From: Plantago major | Taxonomy: Eukaryota > Streptophyta > Magnoliopsida > Lamiales > Plantaginaceae | Direction of reading: 5' to 3' | NCBI GenBank assembly: GCA_026545765.1 | Contig: CM048842.1 | Coordinates: 26,078,667-26,142,666, forward strand | Length of the DNA stretch: 64,000 nucleotides | Shown here: one piece after another, positions 34,230-45,353 of the stretch | Layout: every line of letters begins with the position of its first letter | Numbering within the stretch: the stretch's first letter is position 1 | Made by a program: the position numbers and the translations under genes | The notes under the pieces: generated by a model | Told to the model about the DNA's origin: nothing | The model's database searches: none | The model's input: only the letters and a program-made list of their open reading frames with translations

Positions 34230-35935
34230 GTTCTGACGTATACATTCAATGTTTCTACCTATACTTCCTGCACAGGTTATAAAGAAAAAATGTTTCTTAT
34301 TATATAATTAATGCATATAGTTATACATATAATGTTTGTACTAATGTTACACATTATCCTTTCAATCTTGTTAATATATTTGAACAATGTTGCTAGGTGT
34401 TCAAGGATAAAACACGGCACCGACTTTGCTTATGGCATCTATACCAAAATGCAATAAGCCATTGTGGAAGGCTTAAACAAGATGACAACTTCAAACGGGC
34501 ATTCCATGATTGCCTTATGGGATCTTACAATCAAGAAGATTTTGAAGAAAATTGGACTGAAATGGTGATAACTTATGATCTACAAGATGATGCTTGGTTC
34601 AACAGGTTGTATGCATTTAAGGACAAATGGTGCACTGCCCTCAACAAAGACTACTTCTCAGCTGGGATACTATCTTCTCAAAGGAGTGAGAGCACTAACA
34701 GCGCATTATCGTACAATGCAAACAAACAAACATCTCTTACACAGTTCTTCCATTTGTTTGATGCAATGATCAATCGTTGGAGAACCAAGGAAGTCAGAAA
34801 TGAGTTCAAGAACTCATACCATGCTCCAAAAGTGTATATGCCTTCTCCACTAGTGAAACATGCTTCACAGGTATTTTCTCTACTTGTACAGTTGATGTTA
34901 CTTCTTATACATTTGATGTTTTAGTTTATTTGAATAATGTTAAAAATATTAATAATATCTGTACAGAAAAAATTGTGTATGCAATGTTCTCAGTCATATA
35001 TGTAATATTAGGATTTATCTTACTAATGTTCTAACTCATACTCAATAAATTGTTCAAGGTTTACACATTAAAAATTTTCAAAAGGTTCCAGACAGAGTTT
35101 AGATTTTCATTGGCAACCACTGCACATGAATCTGTCAACTATGGGGACAAAATACTCTATGATGTTCATGAAGATGATAATCCGGATGACACTTCAGCTG
35201 TAATGTTCATAAGACATGCAAATCGTAGAATTGAAGTCACATGTGGATGCAAACACTTTGAGGAGGTTGGCTGGTTATGTCAGCACTGTCTAAGGGTGTT
35301 GGACAAGAATGGTATAAATAGAATACCGAAAGCGGACATCAAAACAAGATGGACAAAAACATTGAAAGAAAAGGTTAAAATACATGTTTCTTCTTATATA
35401 TTTGATGTTGTCTGTTATATGATTAATGTTTATACTTATATGGGTAATGTTTCTATGTTTATTGTTGTAAACAGACTTGGGACAGGGTACTGCGTTTCAA
35501 CAACTCAAATGAGAATGATGCTGAGTGTATTGCATGGAGACAACACATGAATAGAAACTACTGTGATATGGTATTGAAGTGCGAAGGAAACATGGCAGCG
35601 AGGAAGATATTGGAAGATGGATATCAACGGGATTTACTTGCGATATCTCAAGTATTATTACTAAACCTACTAAAACATTGTTAAGGTTTTACTTTATATT
35701 AGTAATGTTGTTATCTATAATTTTAATGTCTCAGGTGATAAATGCTTCCGCAATACCCTCGATGCCGACAAAAAGTTCAACGAGTAAAACAACAGAAAGC
35801 ACAGAAACTGTCCTTGATCCTGACTATACAAAAACAAAAGGCAGGAAGAAACAACGTGTCAGGAACAAATTCGAAAGAAAAGGCCCAATCACTACTGAGT
35901 TTGGAAACAAAACTCCAAATGAGCACTTGCTTTGA
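31987..35935 (+). CDS. FAR1/MULE-type transposase, nine exons, apparently intact
   Basis: Exons 31987-32047, 32557-32613, 32701-32760, 32851-33200, 33371-34066, 34397-34870, 35059-35373, 35475-35651 and 35735-35935 total 2391 bp, 796 residues. All introns are GT-AG and I found no stop or frameshift. The N-terminal FAR1-type zinc-binding domain spans about residues 75-205 ([24 protein letters not shown]). The MULE transposase core has a likely DDE triad at D335 (FDTTYRTN), D397 (FTDQD) and E506 (SQRSESTNS), with CLWHL between them. A SWIM zinc finger follows at C628, C630, C640, H642 (CxCx9CxH), then a basic tail ([17 protein letters not shown]). It would bind the element ends and cut and rejoin DNA in the nucleus. 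The related FHY3/FAR1 host transcription factors are domesticated members; the surrounding target duplication and inverted repeats argue for a real transposase here. Start choice: first ATG giving an open spliced frame; exon 1-3 boundaries are the least certain part. Confidence 0.88.
32059..32540 (+). repeat. Tandem repeat in transposase intron 1
   Basis: About four to five units of roughly 110-120 bp, each with acgtaatgtttctgataatacatg, an A-rich stretch, gagtgtaatacattat and gatgttctctgtcattatag. The repeated 'cattatag' endings look like splice acceptors; the real one is taken as ttatag at 32556 because it gives the open frame. Confidence 0.8.
34048..34227 (+). repeat. Duplicated exon end plus (CA)n(TA)n microsatellite
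   Basis: caagtccatcgaaatggtac followed by (ac)n and (at)n occurs twice, at about 34051 and 34139. The first copy is the end of transposase exon 5 with its splice donor; the second repeats the donor inside the intron. Using the second donor would insert microsatellite-encoded residues. Confidence 0.85.
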
Positions 35936-36522
35936 AAAACTTGGATTTCTACAACTTAGTTTATATTGTATTAATGTTCTTGACTATTTGAGCAGTGTTG
36001 TTACCTATTTAGAATAATGTTATTAGCTATTTTGGAAATTATACTGTTTGAAAATGATCATTATCATTACAACAATGTGGTTACCTATACAACTAATGTT
36101 CTTTACTATTTAATCAGTGTTATCGTTTTATAAAAGTTATGTGTTGTTACCTTTTTCAAAATTATCATGAAACAAAAATAGAAAGGTGTTCCCAAATATG
36201 TAACTAATGTTTCTAATTATTTGAGTAAGGTAGTGATCAGTGTGGTTAATGTTATTGTTATAATATATCCAACTAATGTTCTTAACTATTTGAGTAATGC
36301 TATCATCTCTATATGTAATGTTGATATCAACAAAAAAAAAAATAGGAATCAAAACCACATACTTACTTATATCATTCAGGATACAACGTACTACTAGAAA
36401 AAAAAAAGAGGCTAGATTACTGATGATATTCAACAACCTACAAACATGCAATTTAAAAAAAAAAAAAGTGTTCTTTTCATCAATTAGCAGTCTTCTTCTT
36501 CTCCTTCTTTTCATCAATGATT
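35936..36522. other. Space between the two convergent MULE genes
   Basis: Presumed 3' regions of both genes; no ORF of interest. taatgtt motifs on the + strand continue to about 36320. Poly-A/T tracts lie at 36334-36344, 36402-36410 and 36454-36468. The strand of the motif flips beyond this stretch. Confidence 0.6.
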
Positions 36523-38224
36523 TTAGACCTTCTCCAGTGGGTTTCTATCAACAATTACCTTCTTCTGTTTCGATAGTGCAGCCCTCTCGCTATTGAATGA
36601 AATAACTTTTGCAATGAGATCATCCCTAACACCATTGATTTCACTAAGGCATAATGATGCGACAATTTCTGCGCGGAGAACACGTCTCTTCGACACCTAT
36701 AAAAACATTAATAAATATAGTCAGAAACATTACTAAAAACACCATATAACATTACTTAAAACCCCAAGAAACATACACATAGCTATATAGTTAACAACAT
36801 TACATAAATAACAAAACAAATTATATAAAAATCAAAGAACATTACTAAAAACACAATATAACATTACTAAAAACCCCAAGAAATACACACATATCTATAA
36901 AGTTAAAAACATTACATCAATAACAAAAAAACACTATGTAAAAATCAAAGAACATTACTAATACCTGAGATAAGTCAGCACACTTGAACTTCTTGCCATT
37001 GAACATCTCCATTAGTTTCATGACAAAGAGACCACAGTCATTACGCTTATCATGTTGTACCAGTCAAACTGAATGTAATTCAACTCAAAGTTGATGACAT
37101 CCTCCCCACAAATATGATGATTTCCTTCAACAAGGAACTTCGAGAACACCTCACGCTATCAAACAAAGAAGAAATAACAATAAACATATTGACAAATGCC
37201 AGCACATTAAAAATACAAAAACAAACACTAAGTGTGAAAAAAATGGAACAAAAGAAATACCAGACACTTGTAAAGGTTGGTAACAGTAGTTGGCTCCTCA
37301 TTGTCCAAATTGTTCAAGTAATGAATTTTATTCCTTTCCATGTCAACCACAAATAGAGTGGAATGCTTCTTATAGTACAATGGAATAAAGAACTGTAACA
37401 ATTAACAAAAACAGTCAGACAATTAGTTATAATACTAATCTTCCACTATATAATAATAATGTTCAAGATTAAAAGTGTGATGTTCATACCAATTTAACAT
37501 TCTGCAGATTAATCCAGTTATCATTTATATTCTTCAGTATCCAAACCCTGAATGAATTCCCCATGGATTCTACCATTGCTTCCATTCCCTCTCTCTCAAA
37601 AAAATCTTCATTAGCCTTGTTCTCAAACAAACCACACACTAGTGTCCATGGCCGCTACGGAGAAAGGAAAAAAAAAAGGTAAAATATGCTCTTATAACAA
37701 TAACGTTAACAATAATACAAATAATATAATAGTAATATTTACAAATAATATAAAATAACGTAGTAAATGAAACATACCGATCCAGCACATCCGAAGCAGA
37801 AACGCTCCATCGCCCTATTTGGCCTACGCAACTCACCAAAGTTAAGCGTGAGTGCCCAACACTCAATAATATACGAGTCAATATCATTGACAATCTTGTC
37901 AACCAAAGCATGGAATTTGGGATCAAACCAAAAAGCTTCTTGAGAATCATCAACCGGTTGCTCATCTATGGCAGCACCATCACCTTGCTCTTGAGAAACT
38001 CTTATCTTCTCAGAATGGATAGACCTTATCCTTTCGATATGTGCACGAGTGACAACGTCGACATCTCTTTTCAGAATCCTCAAGGATTCATCAGTTGTCT
38101 GGGGACAGGGAATAACAGAATCATAAAAACACATCACCACAAAAAAAAATAGTACACACATGTCCAAAAATATTACATAAATATAAAGAAACATCAGACA
38201 TATAACACATAACATTATATAAAA

Positions 38225-39240
38225 AAAACATTATACACATGTCCAAAAACATTATACATATGTCTTACAACATTATACATATAATTAACAACATTAGATG
38301 AATAAACAACAAATAAATAAAACTTACTACATCTGCAGCAACATCAGACATATAACACAGAACATTGGATAAATAAAACATTACACACATGTCAAAAACA
38401 TTACACATATGTCTTACAACATTAGACATATAATAAAAACCAACCCTAAACATGTCAAACAGAAACATTACATGAATAAGCATACACATCAGAAATCTGA
38501 ACATTACATAAATATAGAGAAACATCAGACATATAACACAGAACATTGGATAAATAAAACATTACACAAATGTCAAAAACATTACACATATGTCTTACAA
38601 CATTAGACATATAATAAAAACCAACCCTGAACATGTGAAACAGAAACATTACATGAATAAGCATACACATCAGAAATTAGAACATTACATAAATATAAAG
38701 AAACATCAGACATATAACAGAGAACATTGGATAAATAAAACATTACACACATGTCAAAAAAATTACACATATGTCTTACAACATTAGACATATAATAAAA
38801 ACCAACCCTGAACATGTGAAATAGAAACATTACATGAATAAGCATACACATCAGAAATACGAACATTACATAAATATAAAGAAACATCAGACATATAACA
38901 CAGAACATTGGATAAATAAAATATTACACATATGTCAAAAAAAATTACACATATGTCTTACAACATTAGACATATAATAAAAACCAACCCTGAACATGTG
39001 AAACAGAAACATTACATGAATAAGCATACACATCAGAAATACGAACATTACATAAATATAAAGAAACATCAGACATATAACACAGAACATTGGGTAAATA
39101 AAATATTACACATATGTCTTACAACATTAGACATATAATACAGAAGATTGTATGAATAAAACCAACCCTGAACATGTGAAACAGAAACATTACACAAAAA
39201 CCAAACAACATTACATATATGTATAGAAAACCTCCAACAT
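38225..39240 (-). repeat. 181-bp tandem repeat in intron 2 of the protease gene
   Basis: ttacacatatgtcttacaac recurs at 38401, 38582, 38763, 38945 and 39106, giving periods of 181, 181, 182 and 161 bp. Units are rich in aacatta (taatgtt in the sense of the gene). ORFs read through it (for example MFCVICLMF...) are products of the repeat. A copy of the exon 2 end (acatctgcagcaa) is also present at about 38328. Confidence 0.9.
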
Positions 39241-40539
39241 ATAATCAGAAACATAATAAAAACAACAACAAACATCACATGAATAAGCATGAACATTGAA
39301 CAGAAAATGCAGAACATAGTAAATATAACTTACATCTGCAGCAAGCTGCTTTATTTCAGAGTTCTTGGGTAACCCATCAGAAATCAGATAATGCACAAAA
39401 TCATTGTTCTCGGACGGTGGAACATAATGAGACGACTGTCCAAACTTGCCCTTTGAAATCGGATACGAAGTATCCAAGAAAGACTCACCATATCCAACTT
39501 TCTTCTCGGCAATTACACGAATCTTAATCTCCTCGTCAGACCAATGCTGACACAATGGCAATGTCGAAATGATGGTACGGCCGCAAAGCATGGAACGATG
39601 AAGATAACAGATCAACGGGACAACAACACAAGCACTGACACTACTATAATTGTTTGACTTAAACCTCTTGACAGCATCTGACCATCTCTCAACAACAAAG
39701 GAACACCAGTCGTATTTACTGATTCTCGACACATCCTCAACCGCATTTAACAGCTTCAAATCAGCAGTCCAGGTCGGGTTTGGTGCCAGAAAGAAGGATG
39801 AGATGTACAAAACAAACAACCTCTTAAACTGATCACCTCCATCAACAAGGGCTTTCATTTTCTCGTCCAAATGCAACAGCTTGACCTCGTCTTTGGTCGT
39901 ACGATCCGGGAAATCAGCCTTCCAGCGCTGCCTCATCTCACCCACTGCCTCGTCACAGCCTTTGTACTGGAAGACATATGGGACCTCTACACCCGGATTG
40001 CGAGGTAGCATAAACACATCATACACGTCATCACCCGTCAAAACATACCGCTTACCCTTCCCAATATTTTGCAACATAGCAGCATGTTCAAACTTCTCGA
40101 TCAGCCAAGGGATTATCCCAAGAGGAAGAAGGGTCATCTTGAAGTGGAAAAGTCCACCAAACCCAATGTCTTCAACATCTTTCCTCTGGGCTTGGGATAA
40201 ACTATCCAACAACTCCACAACCTTCTCCGGTCTACAGTTTATTTTCACAACTTTGGCCACCCCATTAACAGTAACAAGTTGTTGCCTAGGCTTCTTCCTG
40301 GTTATTTTCCCCTGATCAGTGGCAACCCTTTTGCCTTTGCTTTCAAGAACTACAACATCTTCCTCTTCAAAATCATCCTCCTCAACATCTTTCTCAACTA
40401 CTTTCTCAACCTTCTTAGCCTTCTTATCCTTAGGAGCCTTTGACTTACCCTTTTTATCAACTTTCTCAACCTTCTTACCACCTACAAATATACAAACAAA
40501 GAAAAATGCATGTCAAAGAAAAAACTTACTCTAATAAGC

Positions 40540-41190
40540 AAACATTAACATATTGATCAGTTTCAAATTAAAACACAAAAACCTCAGAAAACCAAAAACA
40601 TTAAACAAACAACCAAAAACATTAATCAAACCACTAAAAACATTTATCATAAAGCAAACAGCATCATGCCTAATAATGCTAGTTCAGCCTTGTCCAGAAT
40701 GAGTATTCTTAAGAACATTAATCAAACAACCAACAACATTACTCATAAAGCCAACAACATCAACTATAATATGCTAGTACTACCTTGTCAAACAGGGTTG
40801 TTACTAAGAACATTAACCAAACAACAAACAACATTACTCATAAAAACAAGCAACATCATGCCTAATAATGCTAAGTACTAAACAAAATAACACAAAAACT
40901 AAGGAAACCTAGTACAGCACGGGTATACTTAGAACATTACCCAAACAACATCCAACATTACTCATAAAGCCAACAACATCAACTATAATATGCTAGTACT
41001 ACCTTGTCAAACAGGGGTGTTACTAAGAACACAAATCAAACAACAAACAACATTACTCATAAAAACAAGCAACATCATGCGTAATATGCTAAGTACTTGA
41101 CAAGATAAGATAAAAACTAAGGAAACCTAGTCCAGCACGGGTATACTTAGAACATTACACAGACAACATCCAACATAACTCATATAGCCA
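40540..41190 (-). repeat. Repeats in intron 1 of the protease gene
   Basis: A block containing aacattactcataaagccaa and tgctagtactaccttgtcaaacagg occurs twice (from about 40735 and 40953, period near 218 bp), with a partial copy before them. Again dense in aacatt. Confidence 0.8.
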
Positions 41191-41448
41191 AAAACATCAC
41201 ATCGCTAAAAAACAAAAACAAAACCTCGCCAAAAAAACAGAAAGTGATACTTCACTTGAATCCTTACCAGCAACATTCCTAATCAGATCCTTACCAGCAA
41301 CATTCCTAATAAGAGGCAACTCAAAAAGTGGTAATTCAATTGAATCCGCCATTATTAGCCTAATACACAGAAAACACCAGAAAAAACTAAAAATCGACAA
41401 TGAAAACGAAAACAAAATGCTAGATGAAAGAAAAAACAATGGAAAGGG

Positions 41449-41775
41449 ACTTACAGTACAAAATCGACGATGACAAACGGAAGAAACCACCAGAAAATGC
41501 ACAAAACTAAACCGTCGACAATGAAAAACGGAAGAAACCACCGGAAACTAGGAAGTTTTCTCTCTTTTCTCTCGTTTCAGCAACTGGCGTGATGAAGAAG
41601 AAAAATGAAAGTGACTTACAGTACAAAATCGACGATGACAAACGGAAGAAACCACCGAAAAATGCACAAAACTAAACCGTCGACGATGAAAAACGGAAGA
41701 AACCACCATAAACTAGGAAGTTTTCTCTCGTTACAGAAACTGGCGTGATGAAGAAGAAAAATGAAAGTGACTGTT
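41449..41775 (-). repeat. Tandem duplication in the 5' region of the protease gene
   Basis: Two units of about 165 bp (41449-41613 and 41614-41775) with acttacagtacaaaatcgac, repeated acggaagaaaccacc and aactaggaagttttctctc. On the minus strand each carries GTAAGT, so a 5'-UTR intron donor may be duplicated. Confidence 0.75.
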
Positions 41776-41919
41776 CAGTTTCAAATTGAATACAAAATGG
41801 AAGGGAAAAAAAAACCATATGACCCGGTAACCCACGAAAATCGATATAACCCGCGAGAATTGGCCACTAATGTGTCAAATTGCATTTCAGTCCGTCTTTT
41901 TCGTCTCTATGAAGTCTTA

Positions 41920-41939
41920 GTCTCTCCTAAGACTTTGTG
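41920..41939 (-). repeat. Right terminal inverted repeat of the MULE
   Basis: Complement reads CACAAA followed by GTCTTAGGAGAGAC, the 14-bp core shared with the left end, immediately inside the 9-bp target duplicate. Confidence 0.75.
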
Positions 41940-41948
41940 ATAGGCGAA

Positions 41949-43070
41949 AACTTTACGCTGGCATCCATATATATTTTAAAAGTGGTGGTCTATCTCAAAC
42001 TAGAAGCACGCCACATAGCCAAAAATCATATGTGTCAAATTCTAGCAAAAAAACAATTGATTTTTTAATTACCCTTTTTTCATGGAAAAATTATAACATT
42101 CACTTGATTCTTCCGTATTTGTTTTTCTTTCTTATCTGTTTTGTTTATTCGATTATATTTAAATTTCCAAACAGAATCCGAATACTACTCACAATAGAAA
42201 TTAATACATGTTGTAAAACCTAGATATATTCACTCTCAATCACGTTAAATGGAAAACCTAGCTTTGTGGACTCTCAATCACGTTTCCAAACAGAATCCGG
42301 ATACTACTCACAACAGAAATTAATGCATGTTGTAAAACGTAGATATATTCACTCTTAATCACGTTAAATGGAAAACCTAGCTTTATGGACTCTCAATCAC
42401 ATTAAATGGAGTAACAACCTGACTACTATTTAGACTCTTATTTTACGTGGACTCATATATCCTATTCAAAAATCAAATTGTATCATATATATCCTATTTT
42501 AGTTTGTTACGAGCTAAATCTATATATATATACTCACAACCCATCGCGAATTTCAGCATAACAAACTTACGTCATTTTCATTTCATAATTCTACTGTACT
42601 CAATGGCTAGCTCTTCAAGAATCCGTTTAAAATATATATGGATTTTAAAAGTGGTGATGGTATTAAAAGGAGAAGCATGCCATATAGGACAAAATCCTAT
42701 ATGGCAAATTCATTCACAAAACAATTGATTTATAAATTTATCCTATTTACGTGGGAATTTGAATTCTAATATTTACACTCGTCGATTTTTAAATAATTCT
42801 CGCCAGATCCTATCTCCTTATTTTTGTTGGCCATGTTTGTTTAGTTTAATCAGCTAAGATAAATCTAACTCCCAGCCCCAACAAGTTCTCGATAGAATAT
42901 GGATTCTATGTGGCCACATTTGTTTAGTTTAATCAGGTAAGCAACAGTTAGTTACATATTTGAATAAAATCAAATCTAAACATCTATAATCTACTTTTAA
43001 TCTGTTACAAATCAATGTACTATATATATATATATATCCCTACACGTATGATGATGCGGCCTAGAACTAC
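41949..43070. repeat. Intergenic repeats next to the MULE
   Basis: A 119-bp unit is tandemly duplicated at 42164-42282 and 42283-42401 (aacagaatccgaatactactcac and tggaaaacctagctttNtgg). A second pair of related blocks lies at about 41966-42080 and 42640-42740 (attttaaaagtggtg, agaagcaYgcca, acaattgattt). A (ta)n tract is at 43019-43037. No gene recognised. Confidence 0.7.
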
Positions 43071-43073
43071 TTA

Positions 43074-43206
43074 GGCTCTGTTCTTTTCAACTGAAATTTA
43101 CTGAATTAAACTGAACTAAACTGAACTGAACTGAATTGTAGTATAAAATATAACTAAGCATAATTGAACTGAACTGAATGAGTTTTCAGTTGAAGAGAAC
43201 AGAGCC
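43074..43206. mobile_element. Tourist-like MITE, complete
   Basis: 133 bp, flanked by tta on both sides (43071-43073, 43207-43209). Terminal inverted repeats begin GGCTCTGTTCTTTTCAACTG and match over about 23 of 24 bases. The tta duplication and the GGCTCTGTT terminus fit PIF/Harbinger-derived MITEs. No coding capacity. Confidence 0.85.
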
Positions 43207-43249
43207 TTAATATCACTTTACAAAACTACTGTATGCAATTGTTAAGGCG

Positions 43250-44340
43250 TCCAGCATATACATCGCAACAAGACGAATTCATAAACACCAATCATAAATA
43301 TTATTATTATTAATTAAATAAATTATTTATTCATTAAAATAAAATATTAATTTGTTAAATGGGATCCATTGGTTGTGTAAATTTGAAAAATAAGCTACGG
43401 AACAATTTGATTATTCACAATGCAATGCACCTTATAACTTCCACTATTTATATTTTTAGTATGTTAGACTGCTTATATAGTTTTTATTAAATATCATATA
43501 AATTTTATCTACGAAACTTCAAAACATATTTTGAACATATATTTTGGATTCACTGCGACAAGACGAATCCATGGACACCAATTTTGAATATTACTACTCC
43601 CTCCGTTCAATTAAAAACTTCCTAACTTTCCTTTTTTGGTGTTTCGTTAGAAACTTCCTAACCCAAAAAAGGAAAGTTTTTATCCCACTATGTAATTCTT
43701 TATTATTTCTCTTACCTAAGTTATCATCATTATATTCAATCTCTCACTTACTTTATCACTCACTTACAATTTTATCAATATACTATCACTCACAAACTAA
43801 TATTTAACTAATTTTCCTTAAACCAAGATAAAATATCTCCTTAGAAAGCTTTTAATGGACTGGAAGGAGTATTACTTAAATAATTATTCATTAAAATAAA
43901 ATATAAATTTATTAAATGATACATATTGGTTGTGTAAATTTAAATTTGAAAAATAAACTATGGAACATTTTAATATTCAAAAAGCAATGTACCTTATAAT
44001 TTTGATTATTTATTTTTAGTATTTTTGACCGCATATATAGTTTTTATTGAATCTCATATGAATTTATCTAAAAAAACTCCGAAAGTATTTTGAATTAATT
44101 ATATAATCTATTTATTCAATAAAATAAAATATGAATTTATTAAATGAAATATGTTGGCCATATACATTTATATGAATTTATCTATAAAACTCTACAAAAT
44201 ATTTTGTATATATTTGGATTCGTTGTGATAATACGAATCCATATACACCAATTTTTATTATTATAAGTAGTTAACTAAATTATTGTATTCATTGAAATAA
44301 AATATAAATTATTAAATGGGATAAAATGAAATAATGGAGT
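43250..44340. repeat. AT-rich tandem repeat, about three units
   Basis: The landmark gcgacaagacgaatccatggacaccaat recurs at about 43266, 43554 and (diverged) 44224, with taaataaattatttattcattaaaataaaatat and gttaaatgggat following each. Unit length is about 290-390 bp once the MITE is removed. No ORF; probably a satellite-like or low-copy tandem array. Confidence 0.7.
43597..43869. mobile_element. Stowaway-like MITE inside the tandem repeat
   Basis: 273 bp with ta at both edges (43595-43596, 43870-43871). Ends CTCCCTCCGTTCAATTAAAA and TTTTAATGGACTGGAAGGAG are inverted repeats of the Stowaway/mariner type. An internal short inverted repeat (aacttcctaac...ttttttgg) is also present. Confidence 0.85.
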
Positions 44341-44739
44341 TTTAAAAAGAGATTATTTATTAAATATTTAATACTCCCTTCATCTATTTAATATAAAATT
44401 AATAACTATTTAGTTGTCGAGTTACAAATTTTGATTTTACGGTTGAGCAAACCCGGATAGAGATGGTATAAGTGTTGTTGATAGGCGTCAAAATTTTATG
44501 TTTTATTGCTGTTGAAACTAAAAACAGTTGAAAGTCAAATTAGTAATTGATTTTTTTCGAGGTTTTCGGTCTCAAGTAGTAATTGAAGATATATTCTTAG
44601 CTGGTGGTAAGTTTATTGACCGTAAGGACTATTTTAGTTACACCTTGATTAAATTTGAGTATTAACAAATGCGTTTTAATTTTCTCTCATCTTCTTTTCT
44701 TTATTAACGTTTGGAAGTCCATAGCTCTTAGAGTTCTTA

Positions 44740-45353
44740 TTGTTTAGCTAGGCTGTTTGATCATGTTGATGAGGCTCAGACCATACTACTTTGTAGAAAG
44801 TTGTTTCAGTAGTTTATAGTAGATGGTTATATGATGATGAAATCCCAAAGGCTCTCTTTCATAATGAGGAACCAACCATTACTGAAATTCGATAGTACTA
44901 TAAGACACTTGATGATGCCATTCGAAAATGTGATATTGATGCCACCGATCCAAAAGGAAATCTCGGTAAACGCTTTGTCTATGGTGCAGAACTTCCGAGA
45001 CACTATGGCCATATGCAGAAGTATAGGATATCCCGAACTATTCATCACGTTCACGTGCAATCCCAAATGGCCCGAGATAACACATTTTGTCGTATCGAAA
45101 TGTTTACGGCCCGAGGATAGGCCTGATGTAATGAGCCACGTCTTCAAAATGAAATTGGACTAGCTTATAAAAGACCTGAAGACAGAAAACGTGTATGGCA
45201 AGGCAATCAGATGTAACTATATATAATTATTGGATCTTATGTTATATCAACTTATTAATTCATTATTCATTTCACTTTTAATTAATTGGTTATTATTTTA
45301 TTTTATTTGTAGTCGTGTACACTATTGAATTTCAAAAACGTGGGCTTCCACAT
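44740..45353 (+). pseudogene. Helitron Rep (helicase-like N domain) fragment
   Basis: Readable pieces follow the Helitron_like_N pattern: FIVDGYMMMKSQRLSFI, then QNFRDTMAICRSIGYPELF, ITFTCNPKWPEI and RPDVMSHVFKMKLD (frame 44831-45163). After a stop the reading continues with DLKTENVYGKAIRC. An apparent intron of about 95 bp (45216-45312) comes next, and then IEFQKRGLPH. GLPH is the start of the rolling-circle HUH motif; the exon is cut there by the copia LTR at 45354. No 5' part or helicase domain is in the window. Confidence 0.85.

Larger units (their letters stand above)
36523..41352 (-). pseudogene. Ulp1-like cysteine protease (C48), seven exons, one frameshift
   Basis: Exons on the minus strand: 41352-41295, 40481-39334, 38098-37778, 37654-37490, 37392-37261, 37155-36965 and 36696-36523; 729 residues if one base is allowed for. 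Exon 1 starts MADSIELPLFELPL. Exon 2 opens with a K/E-rich stretch, then a DUF1985-like region (GFGGLFHFKMTLLPLG, DVYDVFMLPRNPG). Exons 3-6 form the Ulp1-like peptidase: KKHSTLFVVD gives the catalytic His (about 574), and HDKRNDCGLFVM the active-site Cys. The catalytic Asp position, 17 residues after the His, reads Asn (HYLNNLD). A one-base loss near 37060, just before HDKRNDCG, breaks exon 6. Ulp1-like enzymes remove SUMO; in transposons the substrate is unknown. The Asn and the frameshift suggest this copy is inactive, though splicing choice could matter. Confidence 0.85.
31368..41939. mobile_element. Mutator-like transposon with transposase and Ulp1-like protease genes
   Basis: 10,572 bp between exact 9-bp direct repeats ATAGGCGAA (31359-31367 and 41940-41948), the target-duplication size of Mutator-like elements. 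Both ends carry GTCTTAGGAGAGAC in inverted orientation, each six bases in from the edge (31374-31387; complement of 41920-41933). It holds two convergent multi-exon genes: transposase (31987-35935, +) and Ulp1-like protease (36523-41352, -). MULEs with an added Ulp1-like gene are known in plants (Kaonashi/CUMULE-type elements). The clean target duplication and a transposase gene without visible damage suggest a fairly recent, possibly still competent, copy. Confidence 0.9.

Noticed and set aside
33995..34249. [12 protein letters not shown] ORFs
   Set aside because: Products of the (ta)n microsatellite in transposase intron 5.
31987..35935. Transposase gene as a host FHY3/FAR1 transcription factor
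   Set aside because: It lies inside terminal repeats with a 9-bp target duplication and next to a transposon-type Ulp1 gene; a mobile-element gene is the simpler reading.
38225..39240. Regularly spaced repeats considered as a CRISPR array
   Set aside because: Units are about 181 bp with no short repeat/unique spacer pattern, and the DNA is plant nuclear.
38265..39317. Overlapping ORFs on both strands with repeated MFCVICLMF or MSYNIRHIIKTNP peptides
   Set aside because: They follow the 181-bp tandem repeat in an intron; peptide repetition comes from the DNA repeat.
44372..44400. Second Stowaway end (tactcccttcatctattt)
   Set aside because: No matching inverted end within a few hundred bases, so only a possible fragment.
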